Source: Comamonas composti DSM 21721 (GTDB taxonomy: Bacteria > Pseudomonadota > Gammaproteobacteria > Burkholderiales > Burkholderiaceae_C). Taken from it: a stretch of 64,000 nucleotides of DNA. Under the pieces are notes generated by a model. It was given only the letters and a program-made list of their open reading frames with translations, had not been told where the DNA came from and made no database searches. Below, one piece after another: positions 18,517-26,716 of this stretch. The position numbers and the translations under genes are program-made. The stretch is from assembly GCF_000429845.1 (NCBI RefSeq), contig NZ_AUCQ01000007.1:62001-126000 (forward strand), in the 5' to 3' direction. The number at the start of each line of letters is the position of its first letter. Position 1 is the stretch's first letter.

Positions 18517-18554
18517 AAAATTTATTTGTTAAAAAACAATGGTTTAGAATTATT

Positions 18555-18633
18555 TTTCTCAATGCAAAATTGAATTTCTTGTATTGAGAAATTTTTCCGC
18601 ATTGCAGCATTTCAATTTCCCACATTATGGAAA
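18555..18633. promoter_or_regulatory. further inverted repeats in the AT-rich aceA upstream region
   Basis: TTTCTCAAT (18555-18563) is matched by ATTGAGAAA (18583-18591), perfect 9-base arms with a 19-base spacer. TTTCC (18616-18620) is matched by GGAAA (18629-18633), which resembles IclR-type operators. The whole 18480-18640 stretch is markedly AT-rich compared with its surroundings. The rest of the gap to 18737 shows no gene. Confidence 0.45.
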
Positions 18634-18737
18634 CGTAACTTCATAGTGCGAAAACCACCTCTTCCAGCGTTCTTGCCCCAAAAGGCTCGCGCTGGCATGC
18701 GCGCCCACAAAAACAAAGTGCAAAGCGCCAGCTTCTC

Positions 18738-18798
18738 AGCGCGTGCTTACGATCGCCTCGGTGACACACCCGCGTAGAGATCGTAAAAAAGGTCGTAA
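18738..18798. repeat. degenerate fragments of the inverted-repeat element
   Basis: TTACGATCGCCTCGG and GAGATCGTAA face each other across about 20 bases and resemble the ends of the adjacent 268-bp element. They look like a decayed or nested copy. Confidence 0.4.
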
Positions 18799-19066
18799 GA
18801 ACGTGTTTACGATCTCTACGCTGCCGCGTTGGAGCGCAATCGGGATGAGTTCAAAGCGATGGGGCGCAGCTTGCACCGGGGTGCAAGCAAGCCACAGCGC
18901 GAAGAAATCGCCCGATTTCGCTCCAACCCTTCGGGCCAGTGCCTTTGCGGGCGGTCTACAGCGTTGCGAATCCTCGCAATAGCACAGCTATTGCTGCGGT
19001 ATCGCGCCTTGTATCCCATCCCGCACAGACACTGGCGCGGCACCGAGGAGATCGTAAACACGTTCT
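18799..19066 (+). mobile_element. 268-bp MITE-like element, copy 1
   Basis: Perfect 19-base terminal inverted repeats (AGAACGTGTTTACGATCTC) bound a 268-base unit. TAA stands at both edges (TAA-GAACG...CGTTC-TAA), compatible with a 3-base target duplication. Internally there are nested palindromes: GTTGGAGCGCAATCGGG against CCCGATTTCGCTCCAAC, GCTTGCAC/GTGCAAGC, ATAGC/GCTAT and CCAGTG/CACTGG. Short open frames inside are conserved only because the DNA is, and I do not regard them as genes. A nearly identical copy is at 53204. The remaining gap to rraA (19067-19292) holds nothing recognisable. Confidence 0.8.
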
Positions 19067-19292
19067 AAGCACGCTCGGGCTGGCACAGCCTCAGGCCTGC
19101 TGTTCATTGCAACCACCGTGACCACGGCCAGAGCTTTCCCGAAGGACAATTCCCAGCCAGCCAAGCCCCGACCTTCAGGCCAGTCCTGCCAAGTGAATTG
19201 GCTGCCATCGGGCCCGGCAAGTCCATCAACAAGACAGGACACAGGCTTGCGTCTGCACAAAGAGGGTCAGCCAGGCCTCTCGTGAAAGCGGC

Positions 19293-19805
19293 TTATGGCT
19301 TGTCCAGATCAATAGGCTGGTCATAGACCACCATGCCATCGGCATCGGCATACAGCCAGTCGCCGGGACGCACCCAGACACCTTGAATCTGCACAGGTAC
19401 ATCGCGCAGGCCCTGGCCCTTTTTGAGGGTGGGCATGGGATTGAGTGCCAGTGCACGTATGCCCACCTGCGCGGCGTTGAGCTCGGCCACATCACGCACG
19501 CAGCCATAGACCACGATGCCGCTCCAGCCATTGCGCTCGCCGAGAACCGCCAGATTGCCCCCGACCAGAGCCCGACGCATGACGCCGCCGCCATCCACGA
19601 TCAGCACCCGCCCCTGCCCTGGCTCTGTCAAGGCTGCGCGCACCAAGCTGTTGTCGTCCAGGCACTGGACTGTGCTCACGGCCCCGGCAAAGGCCTGCAG
19701 GCCGCCAAAGGATTGAAACAAGGGGGGCAAGACACGAAATCGGCCATCAGTGTCTTCAAGGCGCGCATCGCACATGTCGCAAGTGCTGAAATTCGTCGTT
19801 GGCAT
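19293..19805 (-). CDS. rraA: RraA-family protein (RNase E regulator / HMG aldolase fold)
   Basis: The 170-residue protein matches RraA-type proteins: CDMCDARLEDTDGRF at the N terminus, LIVDGGGVMRRALVGGNLA, and GVWVRPGDWLYADADGMVV. Members either bind and inhibit RNase E or act as 4-hydroxy-4-methyl-2-oxoglutarate aldolases; the D-G-x(20)-R-x-x-L pattern for aldolase metal binding is compatible. The start at 19805 is chosen because CAGGAG lies nine bases upstream; the ATG at 19814 is too close to it. Exact role is open. Confidence 0.85.
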   Translation of the reverse strand: MPTTNFSTCDMCDARLEDTDGRFRVLPPLFQSFGGLQAFAGAVSTVQCLDDNSLVRAALTEPGQGRVLIVDGGGVMRRALVGGNLAVLGERNGWSGIVVYGCVRDVAELNAAQVGIRALALNPMPTLKKGQGLRDVPVQIQGVWVRPGDWLYADADGMVVYDQPIDLDKP

Positions 19806-19970
19806 AGTGTTCATCTCCTGATTGTCCGGCACCTCAATGCTCCGGCTCAGTCTCCATCGTGCCATGGCGTCAGAGGTGCGAGAGCGGGATTTCGCCCCGC
19901 CACGATGCTCAAGAAATGCAAAATCGCCCTAAAAAGCGGGCTGGAGCAACAAATCGAGGCAAAAAAACAG

Positions 19971-19997
19971 CGCTCCAGCTTGGAAGAGCGTTTTTTT
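19971..19997 (+). terminator. orphan intrinsic terminator upstream of the SWIB gene
   Basis: CGCTC/GAGCG with an extended CCA/TGG inner pairing is followed by seven T residues on the plus strand. No annotated gene ends here, so it could terminate a short RNA begun in the 19806-19970 region or reduce transcription into the SWIB gene. Confidence 0.5.
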
Positions 19998-20074
19998 CCC
20001 ATTAGCATCGGCCTGCCAGTGGATAGCAGCTGTTTTTCGCTGGTGAAATCCACTCCCAACAAGGAACAAGCAAT

Positions 20075-20374
20075 ATGGCAACTGCAAAAAAAGCAACGGC
20101 AGCCCCCGCTGCCCCCGCAAAGAAGCGCACTCCTAACGCCGCTTTCATGAAGCCCCTGACTCCCAGCGCCGCCCTGGCCGCCGTCGTGGGCTCCACGCCT
20201 TTGCCCCGCACTGAGATCATCAGCAAGCTGTGGGTCTACATCAAGGCCAACAACCTGCAAGACGCGAGCAACAAGCGCATGATCAATGCCGATGCCAAGC
20301 TCAAGGAAGTCTTTGGCAAGCCCCAGGTCTCGATGTTCGAGATGGCAGGCTTGATCGGCAAGCACGTCAAGTAA
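20075..20374 (+). CDS. SWIB/MDM2 domain protein
   Basis: The 99-residue protein has a Lys/Ala/Pro-rich N terminus (about 1-25) and then a SWIB fold (LPRTEIISKLWVYIKANNLQD, INADAKLKEVFG, VSMFEMAGLIGKHVK). Such small SWIB proteins occur in Comamonadaceae and in chlamydiae; a histone-like or DNA-topology role is suggested but unproven. AACAAGGAAC precedes the start and a strong terminator follows. Confidence 0.9.
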   Translation: MATAKKATAAPAAPAKKRTPNAAFMKPLTPSAALAAVVGSTPLPRTEIISKLWVYIKANNLQDASNKRMINADAKLKEVFGKPQVSMFEMAGLIGKHVK

Positions 20375-20414
20375 GCCGAAAGGCCATGGCGGGGCAATGG
20401 CTCCGCTTGCGCTC

Positions 20415-20440
20415 AAACCGGCCCAGCGCCGGTTTTTTTT
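20415..20440 (+). terminator. terminator after the SWIB gene
   Basis: AAACCGGC/GCCGGTTT stem with eight T residues on the plus strand. Confidence 0.85.
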
Positions 20441-20541
20441 CGCCTGACACGCGGTCAAGCGGGCCTTGCCAGCACAAGCTCGGCGCGGGATTGATCATGA
20501 ATAATGCAGCAACCCCTGATTGCCACATGGATCTGTATTGC

Positions 20542-20563
20542 AAATGCGATAAATTCTCATTTA
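20542..20563 (+). promoter_or_regulatory. Fur-box-like site upstream of bfd
   Basis: AAATGCGATAAATTCTCATTTA resembles the Fur consensus GATAATGATAATCATTATC in its GATAA and CTCATT elements and lies about 45 bases before bfd. The bfd-tonB-exbB-exbD context supports iron control. Match is partial. Confidence 0.55.
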
Positions 20564-20608
20564 TAATTTATTCATCCTAACCATAGCCAGCCACTACTGC
20601 CTGCTGCC

Positions 20609-20875
20609 ATGATTGTTTGTGTTTGCCGTCGGATTTCAGATCGAGAGATCGCACGCCATGCCCGCGCGGGCATGAGCTTTGATGAAATCCAGTTCGAGCT
20701 CGGGGTTGCCATGCAATGCGGTCGCTGCGAGAGCTGCGCGCGCGACGTGGTAAACCAGTGCTGTGCCACCCAGCCCGTGGCAGCCATTCACAACCAGGCG
20801 CAGACCGTGCAGCTTGCCAACTCTATTGTGGAGAGCAAAGCATGGCCTTCTTCTCAGCACTTGTCGGCAGTTTGA
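20609..20875 (+). CDS. bfd: bacterioferritin-associated ferredoxin
   Basis: Bfd carries a [2Fe-2S] cluster and reduces bacterioferritin to release stored iron. The 88-residue protein has the expected cysteines C4, C6, C37 and C40 (CVC and CGRC) in a MIVCVCRRISDREI context. Bfd proteins are usually about 65 residues; the tail here is longer. A small frame starting at 20842 overlaps its end. It is the first gene of the iron-uptake group. Confidence 0.92.
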   Translation: MIVCVCRRISDREIARHARAGMSFDEIQFELGVAMQCGRCESCARDVVNQCCATQPVAAIHNQAQTVQLANSIVESKAWPSSQHLSAV

Positions 20876-20916
20876 TTCTTGTGGTTGCATGCACTTGGTG
20901 GACTCTGCGCCGCTGA
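20842..20916 (+). CDS. possible 24-residue single-pass membrane peptide
   Basis: The frame encodes a Met, a short stretch, a hydrophobic helix (LVGSLILVVACTWW) and a TLRR end. GGAG lies eight bases before the ATG. It overlaps the 3' end of bfd in another frame and lies 63 bases before tonB. It could be a small accessory protein of the iron group or a chance frame; conservation was not tested. Confidence 0.4.
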   Translation: MAFFSALVGSLILVVACTWWTLRR

Positions 20917-20979
20917 GATCCATCATTGCCGTGCGCCAGCCAGGCGGCCTCGCCGCCACTGGCCGCACCTCTCGCTTTT

Positions 20980-21687
20980 ATGACCCAGTCTGAACGTTTC
21001 CCCCCGGCTTCGAATTTTGGCCGCAATGCCGTAATCGCTGGCTCTGTGATTGCCTTCCATGCAGCAGCCCTGTGGGCCATGCAAAATGGTTTGATCAAGC
21101 AGGCGCCTCAGGATTTGATCGTGCCAGCGGAGGTGATTGCTGAATTCATAACGCCGCCAGCCCCCGAGCCCGCGCCGCCCGTTCCTACACCGCCACCGCC
21201 TCCTGCGCCTGCGCCCAAGCCCCAGGTCAAGAAAGCAGCCCCCCTTCCCAAGGCGATTGCCGACCCCAAGCCGGCCCCGGCTGCCCCTCAAGGCGCCCTG
21301 GAGGAGGATCCCGTGCCGGATCCGTCACCCGCACCACCGGCTCCTCCCGCACCGCCCGCCCCCCCGGCGCCGCCAGCCCCTCCTGCACCACCCGCACCTC
21401 CCAGGATCGAGCTGCCGTCCAGCAATGCCGCATATCTGAACAATCCCCGTCCGAGCTATCCGTCCATCAGCAGGCGAATGGGCGAGCAAGGCAAGGTGGT
21501 ATTGCGCGTTCTCATCGACGAAAGCGGCGCCCCGCAGAAAATCGAAATCAACAAGTCCAGCGGATACGAGCGTCTGGACCAGCAGGCACTGGAAGCGGTC
21601 AAACGCTGGAAGTTCGTGCCTGGCAAACGTAACGGTGTTCCTGAAGCCATGTGGAACATCGTGCCCATCAATTTTGTTCTCGAGTAA
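20980..21687 (+). CDS. tonB: energy transducer TonB
   Basis: TonB spans the periplasm and passes proton-motive energy from ExbB-ExbD to outer-membrane receptors. The 235-residue protein has one N-terminal membrane helix (about 14-34), a long Pro/Ala-rich spacer (about 58-148), and a C-terminal TonB domain with RPSYPSISRRMGEQGKVVLRV and the closing WKFVPGK region. The ATG at 20980 is preferred over an upstream in-frame start that would prefix the helix with an unlikely extension. exbB follows after 17 bases. Confidence 0.93.
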   Translation: MTQSERFPPASNFGRNAVIAGSVIAFHAAALWAMQNGLIKQAPQDLIVPAEVIAEFITPPAPEPAPPVPTPPPPPAPAPKPQVKKAAPLPKAIADPKPAPAAPQGALEEDPVPDPSPAPPAPPAPPAPPAPPAPPAPPAPPRIELPSSNAAYLNNPRPSYPSISRRMGEQGKVVLRVLIDESGAPQKIEINKSSGYERLDQQALEAVKRWKFVPGKRNGVPEAMWNIVPINFVLE

Positions 21688-21704
21688 AAGCTTCAGGAGT
21701 ATTC

Positions 21705-22427
21705 ATGGATTCCCAATTCGGCATCGCCAATGTCTGGACGCAAGGCGACTTCGTCACGCGCGCCGTGGCCATCATCTTGCTGGTCATGTCCGTGGCCTCC
21801 TGGCTGGTCATCGTCATCAAGGCGCTGGACATAGTCCGCTTCAAGAAATACGCGCGCAAGGCACAGGATTTCTGGCACAGCCCCGATCTCGCAGAAGGCC
21901 TGCAAAAGCTTGGACAGGACAAGGCCAATCCCTTCCGCCATCTGGTGCTTGAAGGGCGTGAGGCCACGGCCCATCACCGCAAGACCAGTGCCCATCTGCA
22001 CGACACGCTGGACATCAGCGACTGGGTCACGCGCTGCCTGCGCAACAGCATCGGCGAATTCACGGCACGCCTGCAATCGGGCCTGGCGATTCTGGCCTCG
22101 GTGGGTTCGACCGCACCCTTCATTGGCTTGTTCGGCACGGTCTGGGGCATCTACCACGCGCTCGTGGCCATCGGCTCCTCGGGCCAGTCCACGATCGACA
22201 AGGTTGCGGGTCCGATCGGCGAGGCGCTGATCATGACGGCCCTGGGTCTGGCCGTGGCCATTCCTGCGGTGCTTGGCTACAACGCCCTGGTGCGCGGCAA
22301 CAAGTCCATCTTGAACAACCTCAACAGCTTTGCCCACGATTTGCACGCCTACTTCGTGACCGGCACCCGCGTCTGCGTCGACGGTCAGGCCCAGGGCAAT
22401 GTGCTGCCCCTCAAGAAAGGCGCCTGA
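21705..22427 (+). CDS. exbB: TonB-system proton channel subunit ExbB
   Basis: The 240-residue MotA/TolQ/ExbB-family protein has three membrane segments (about 15-38, 130-155, 175-200) and the conserved pore-region sequence STAPFIGLFGTVWGI with GPIGEALIMTALGL. CAGGAG precedes the ATG at 21705. It forms a pentameric channel with ExbD and drives TonB. It is coupled to exbD with a three-base gap. Confidence 0.95.
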   Translation: MDSQFGIANVWTQGDFVTRAVAIILLVMSVASWLVIVIKALDIVRFKKYARKAQDFWHSPDLAEGLQKLGQDKANPFRHLVLEGREATAHHRKTSAHLHDTLDISDWVTRCLRNSIGEFTARLQSGLAILASVGSTAPFIGLFGTVWGIYHALVAIGSSGQSTIDKVAGPIGEALIMTALGLAVAIPAVLGYNALVRGNKSILNNLNSFAHDLHAYFVTGTRVCVDGQAQGNVLPLKKGA

Positions 22428-22430
22428 GCC

Positions 22431-22841
22431 ATGTCGTTCGGAACCATGGACGAATCCGATGAGGTGATGAACGAGATCAACATGACGCCCCTGGTCGACG
22501 TCATGCTGGTGCTGCTCATCATCTTCATCATCACCGTGCCCGTGATGAAGCACTCGGTGAACGTGGACCTGCCGCGCGCCGCCAACCAGCCCGAGGAGCT
22601 CAAGCCCGCCACCGTGCGCCTGGCCGTGTCCTCCGACGGCCAGTACCACTGGAATGGCGTGGACATCAGCGACGAGCAGCTGGAGCAGAATCTGCAGGCC
22701 GAGGCCATCAAGGAGCCCCAGCCCGACCTCCACATCCAGGGCGACAAGAGCGTGCGCTACGAACGCGTGGCCCAGGCCATGGCCGCAGCCCAGCGTGCAG
22801 GCGTGCGCAAGATCGGTTTTGTGACCGACCCGGCCAAATAA
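22431..22841 (+). CDS. exbD: TonB-system subunit ExbD
   Basis: The 136-residue protein has one N-terminal membrane helix (about 22-42) preceded by INMTPLVDVMLVLLI, in which the aspartate is the proton-carrying residue in this family. The C-terminal part is periplasmic. A strong terminator follows, closing the bfd-tonB-exbB-exbD unit. Confidence 0.95.
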   Translation: MSFGTMDESDEVMNEINMTPLVDVMLVLLIIFIITVPVMKHSVNVDLPRAANQPEELKPATVRLAVSSDGQYHWNGVDISDEQLEQNLQAEAIKEPQPDLHIQGDKSVRYERVAQAMAAAQRAGVRKIGFVTDPAK

Positions 22842-22893
22842 CAGCAGCAGGCCCGGCCTTGCAGGCCTGGTCTCCAATCCGGCCCAGTCCGGC

Positions 22894-22917
22894 AACGGCC
22901 CTCTGGGCCGTTTTTTG
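22894..22917 (+). terminator. terminator after exbD
   Basis: ACGGCCC/GGGCCGT stem with loop TCT and six T residues on the plus strand. Confidence 0.85.
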
Positions 22918-22959
22918 TTGTCGGCAATACTTTCAGAAGCCGCAGCACCACCGCCGTGC

Positions 22960-24729
22960 TCAATCCCTTCGCCCAGCCCACAGGCCCGCATGATGGCCGC
23001 GCACAAAGGCCTCTTCCAGCACCGAGTAGCCGGCCCAGTCCGAGTGCGCAAACCACAGTCGCCGCGTTCCCGGTGTGGGCAGCAGGCTCACCGGCTCTCC
23101 CTGACATAGCGCCCTGCCCTTGCCATGCAAGGCCTGCAAGGCCACGGCACTCAGGTGCTGCTGATCTCCGGGGCGCGGTATGGCCATGGCATGGCCGTAG
23201 CGCGTGATTTCCATGCGTGTGGCCTGGTGCAGCAAGTCGGGGTGAGGCCTCAGCAGGCTTGGCACGATGCGCTCGCGCCAGAACGCAAACGGCTGTGCGA
23301 GCAACTGCCGACGGCCATCAGGCCAGTCTCCCAGGGCCTGGTAGTAGCTGAGCACCGTCGGCCGGGGCGTGAGCCTGTCCAGATTCTGGTGGCCCGCATC
23401 CACATAGCCGAGGCCACCGGTGTTGGGGTCGTCGAACAGCACGTTGTCCCAGGCCGGCGGTGCGCCCGGCCAGTCCATCAAGGGCTTTTGCAGATGGACA
23501 TTGGCCACCAGCCAGGGCGCCCAGTCGAGGCGGCCCGCGACAGAGCGCAGAAACTGCGGCGCATCGCGCACCACGCGTGCGGCCACAAAGCTCGGCAAGG
23601 CCACCACACAGCGCGCGGCCAGCCAGCGCTCATGGCGCGCCCTGCCGTGGTGATAGGTGTCGATCTGCACCCCATCCGCCGCCTCGGCAATCGCCAGCAC
23701 GCTGCAATCGGTCTGCAACCCGGTCGCGACCAGACCCGCCAGCAGTTGCTGCACCAGCCAGCCATTGCCCTGAGGCCAGGTCAGCACGGCCGAGCCGGCC
23801 TCCTCTGCCTCACGCCCTTCCTCCAGCGGCTGCGGTGTGGCAAAGCCGTGGCGGCTGGCAAAGTAGTGCACGCCGGCCCAGGCCGAGACCCGGTTCAGAC
23901 CGGCGCCGAAGTCATCGCGGCAGCAGTAATCCAGATACCACAGCAGTTGCGCATCATCCAGGCCCTGCGCACCCAGCCAGCCGGCCATGGTCTGTGCGTC
24001 AAGCCCGGCATGCGAGGCCGGCAGCCCTGCATGCCGCTGCCAGACACGTATGGAAGGGATGGCGAATGTGGCCCGGCGCATCTCGCCCGCAATGCAGGCC
24101 GCAAAGCGGCGGTACTGCTCCAGGGTCTGCGGCTGCACGCCGTCCACGGGCAGCAGGCCTTCATGCCAGCCGCCCTGCCAGAACAGTCTTTCCTGGGGGC
24201 TGTGGCACAGGTGGCGTTCGTCATACTGCCAGCGTCCGGCGCGGCGCTCGCGCAGGCCCAGCTGCTCCAGCCAGTCCTGCACCTCGCTCGCATCGTCGCC
24301 GGGCAGCGGCAGGTAATGCGCCCCCAGCGGACAGGCCACGCCCTGCACCTCGCCTGCACGGCTGTTGCCGCCCATGCTTTCCTGCAAATCCAGCAGGACT
24401 GCCCCCTGCACGCCCGCAAGCTCCAGCGCACGCGCAGCCGCAAGCCCGGCCATGCCGCCGCCTGCGATCAGCACGGGCGCACGATGGACCACGGCGGGCG
24501 GCGGCAGATCCAGGCCCTGGGCCAGGCGCTGCCACCAGGGTTTGAGCGCATGGCCGCGCTCCACGGCCTGGCCCGTGAAGCCGCCTGGCAAGTCCTCGAT
24601 GCGGGGTGATGGCTGGGTGCAGCCGGCATGTGCCGCCAGCCCCGGCATGCCCATGAGGGCCCTGGCGGCCGCACCCGCCGAGGCCGATTGCAGCCACCGG
24701 CGCCGGCCCGGCGAAGAAGGCACGGACAT
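22960..24729 (-). CDS. Tat-exported FAD-dependent amine-oxidase-like protein
   Basis: The 589-residue protein begins with a twin-arginine type signal (GRRRWLQSA followed by an Ala-rich stretch) and then an FAD-binding Rossmann motif, LIAGGGMAGLAAARALELAG (about residues 82-101). The C terminus has the second FAD segment typical of flavin amine oxidases (WFAHSDWAGYSVLEEAFVRGHHAG). The start at 24729 lies 11 bases past the stop of the aminopropyltransferase gene, so the two are probably co-transcribed. Together they suggest exported polyamine or amine chemistry; the substrate is unknown. Confidence 0.82.
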   Translation of the reverse strand: MSVPSSPGRRRWLQSASAGAAARALMGMPGLAAHAGCTQPSPRIEDLPGGFTGQAVERGHALKPWWQRLAQGLDLPPPAVVHRAPVLIAGGGMAGLAAARALELAGVQGAVLLDLQESMGGNSRAGEVQGVACPLGAHYLPLPGDDASEVQDWLEQLGLRERRAGRWQYDERHLCHSPQERLFWQGGWHEGLLPVDGVQPQTLEQYRRFAACIAGEMRRATFAIPSIRVWQRHAGLPASHAGLDAQTMAGWLGAQGLDDAQLLWYLDYCCRDDFGAGLNRVSAWAGVHYFASRHGFATPQPLEEGREAEEAGSAVLTWPQGNGWLVQQLLAGLVATGLQTDCSVLAIAEAADGVQIDTYHHGRARHERWLAARCVVALPSFVAARVVRDAPQFLRSVAGRLDWAPWLVANVHLQKPLMDWPGAPPAWDNVLFDDPNTGGLGYVDAGHQNLDRLTPRPTVLSYYQALGDWPDGRRQLLAQPFAFWRERIVPSLLRPHPDLLHQATRMEITRYGHAMAIPRPGDQQHLSAVALQALHGKGRALCQGEPVSLLPTPGTRRLWFAHSDWAGYSVLEEAFVRGHHAGLWAGRRD

Positions 24730-24740
24730 GTGCGAGCTCC

Positions 24741-26282
24741 TCAAGGCGCGACCTTGCCCCATTCGCGCTCGTAGGTATGGACCAGCACCTGGTTGGACAG
24801 GCGGTTGACCTCGGCAGGCACGCGTGCCATGTCCAGCGGAAAATCAAACATCAGCGCCATGCTTTGCGGGCTCAGAAAGCGCAGGCCCGAGGGCAGCGCC
24901 TCGGGCAGACGCCAGGGCCTGCGGCTGGCGATCACAAAGCCCCACTCGCCAAAGCTGGGCACATGGGCGTGGTAGGGGCGGGTCGTGAGGCCAATGGATT
25001 CCACGGTCTGCACCACGGTCCAGAAGCTCTGGCGCGCGATCAGGGGCGAGGTGGTCTGGATCACCGCATAGCCGCCGGCCGCCAGGCGCTTGTCCAGCAG
25101 CGCATAAAAGCTGTTGGTGAACAGCTTGCCGATGGCGAAGTTCGTGGGATCGGGAAAGTCCACGATGAACACATCGAACATCCCGCCCTCCTGCTGCAGC
25201 CACTGGAAGGCATCGGTATTCACGATGTGCACACGCGCATCGCTCAGGGCATGCTGGTTGAGCGCGCCCAGCATCGCATGGGTCTTGAAGGACTCGGTCA
25301 TCACGGGATCGAGCTCGACCAGGGTCACCGACTCCACCGACGGGTACTTGAGCACTTCGCGCACGGCCATGCCGTCGCCACCGCCCAGCACGGCCACGCG
25401 CCTGGGCGCGCCATGCGCGGCCATCACGGGGTGGACCAGGGCCTCGTGGTAGCGGTACTCGTCGCTTTGCGCAAACTGCAGATTGCCGTTGAGATAAAGC
25501 CTGGCGCCCTGGCGTCCTTGCGTGACCACGATGCGCTGATAGGGCGAGCTGCTGGAGAGCACGATGCGGTCCTGGTAGAAGTGATCGTCGGCCAGGCGCG
25601 TCAGATGTTCGGCCCCCCACAGCCCCAGGCCCAGAATGCCCAGCACGGCCGCGCAGGCCAGGCCATGGGCGCGCGGGCGGCGCAGTTCGTGACGGAACAA
25701 CGCCAGCGCCCACACGGCCACGGCCGCATTCATGAAGCCGAACAGCAGGCCTGTGCGCACCAGGCCGAGCTGGGGCACGAGCAGCAGCGGAAACGCCAGG
25801 GAAACAGCCAGCGCGCCCAGGTAGTCAAAGGTCAGCACCTGGGAGACCAGATCCTTGAAGGCCACGTTGCGCTTCAGAATGCGCATGACCAACGGAATCT
25901 CCAGCCCCACCAGCGTGCCCACGAGCAGCACCAGCCCGTAGAGCAGAAAGCGGAACGCCCCCGGCACATAGGCATTGGCCAGGAACAGCACGGCCGGCAA
26001 GGCCCCGCCAATCAGCGCCACCAGCAGCTCGATACGCAGAAAATGCGCAGGCAACTGGTGCTCGAAATAGCGCGACAGCCACGAGCCTATGCCCATGGCA
26101 AACAGATAGGTGCCGATGATGGTGGAGAACTGCAGCACCGAGTCCCCCAGCAGATAGGAGGCCAGTGCGCCGGCCGCAAGCTCATACAGCAGGCCGCAGG
26201 CCGCGATGATGAAGACGCTGGCCAGCAGCGCCACATCGATGGGCCGGGCCCCAGTGCCCGGCTTGGCGATCGATTCCGTCAA
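24741..26282 (-). CDS. speE: membrane polyamine aminopropyltransferase-like protein
   Basis: The 513-residue protein joins an N-terminal membrane half (about seven hydrophobic segments, residues 18-215) to a C-terminal spermidine-synthase-type domain. The latter has VAVLGGGDGMAVREVLKYP and VTLVELDP for the nucleotide-methyl donor site and VDFPDP near residue 400. Classical SpeE enzymes are soluble and about 290 residues; membrane fusions of this type exist but are poorly characterised. No speD is present here. Neighbours are DUF350, DUF4178 and a Tat flavoprotein. Confidence 0.88.
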   Translation of the reverse strand: MTESIAKPGTGARPIDVALLASVFIIAACGLLYELAAGALASYLLGDSVLQFSTIIGTYLFAMGIGSWLSRYFEHQLPAHFLRIELLVALIGGALPAVLFLANAYVPGAFRFLLYGLVLLVGTLVGLEIPLVMRILKRNVAFKDLVSQVLTFDYLGALAVSLAFPLLLVPQLGLVRTGLLFGFMNAAVAVWALALFRHELRRPRAHGLACAAVLGILGLGLWGAEHLTRLADDHFYQDRIVLSSSSPYQRIVVTQGRQGARLYLNGNLQFAQSDEYRYHEALVHPVMAAHGAPRRVAVLGGGDGMAVREVLKYPSVESVTLVELDPVMTESFKTHAMLGALNQHALSDARVHIVNTDAFQWLQQEGGMFDVFIVDFPDPTNFAIGKLFTNSFYALLDKRLAAGGYAVIQTTSPLIARQSFWTVVQTVESIGLTTRPYHAHVPSFGEWGFVIASRRPWRLPEALPSGLRFLSPQSMALMFDFPLDMARVPAEVNRLSNQVLVHTYEREWGKVAP

Positions 26283-26323
26283 ATGGACCTCGGTGATTGA
26301 AAATGCGAATGGCTGGGAAGCCT

Positions 26324-26453
26324 CTCACCCCCGCCCTGTCCCCCAAGGGGTGAGGGCGCCAGGCCAGCGGCCCAGCGCACACAACGGGCGCGACCCAATC
26401 CAGGGACGCTCAGCAAGGGCCGCGCAGCAAAGAGCGTCGTCCCCCTGGGGGGA
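26324..26453. repeat. palindromic intergenic repeat cluster
   Basis: Three inverted repeats lie in the gap between DUF350 and speE: CTCACCCC/GGGGTGAG (26324-26354), GACGCTC/GAGCGTC (26405-26438) and TCCCCCTGGGGGGA (26440-26453). They form a GC-rich patch of a kind often seen between genes in this family. They may stabilise or end the DUF350 transcript. Confidence 0.6.
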
Positions 26454-26479
26454 AGGCGCCGAAGGCGACTCAGGGGGGA

Positions 26480-26698
26480 TTAATGAATCGCCGCAGCCAC
26501 GATGATGCTGATGCCCAGGCACATGGCCGCGACCACCATGGCCAGGGCCTTGTTGTGCTTTTCCACGATCTCGGCCCACAGGTCCACGGGCGTGATCTTG
26601 TCGATGATGATGAAGCACAGCCAGAACACCACCACGCCGACCAGGGCGTAAACAATCGAGCCGAAGAAGACCGAGGGATTGAACCAGTTGAAATTCAT
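26480..26698 (-). CDS. DUF350 small membrane protein
   Basis: The 72-residue protein has two hydrophobic segments (about 10-32 and 50-70) around the DxxTPVDLWAEI block characteristic of DUF350. Function is unknown. In many genomes DUF350 sits beside DUF4178 and a spermidine-synthase-like gene, as here, which points to a shared membrane process. Confidence 0.85.
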   Translation of the reverse strand: MNFNWFNPSVFFGSIVYALVGVVVFWLCFIIIDKITPVDLWAEIVEKHNKALAMVVAAMCLGISIIVAAAIH

Positions 26699-26716
26699 GA
26701 TGTGTTTTCCTTTGCT

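Noticed and set aside
18816..19068. Small open frames inside the 268-bp element, repeated at 53222-53474
   Set aside because: They are conserved only because the repeat is conserved; both strands are open, there is no ribosome site and the sequence is mostly palindromes.
23125..24609. Long plus-strand frame opposite the Tat flavoprotein gene
   Set aside because: The minus-strand product has clear FAD motifs; the plus frame has none and follows codon bias of an antisense shadow.
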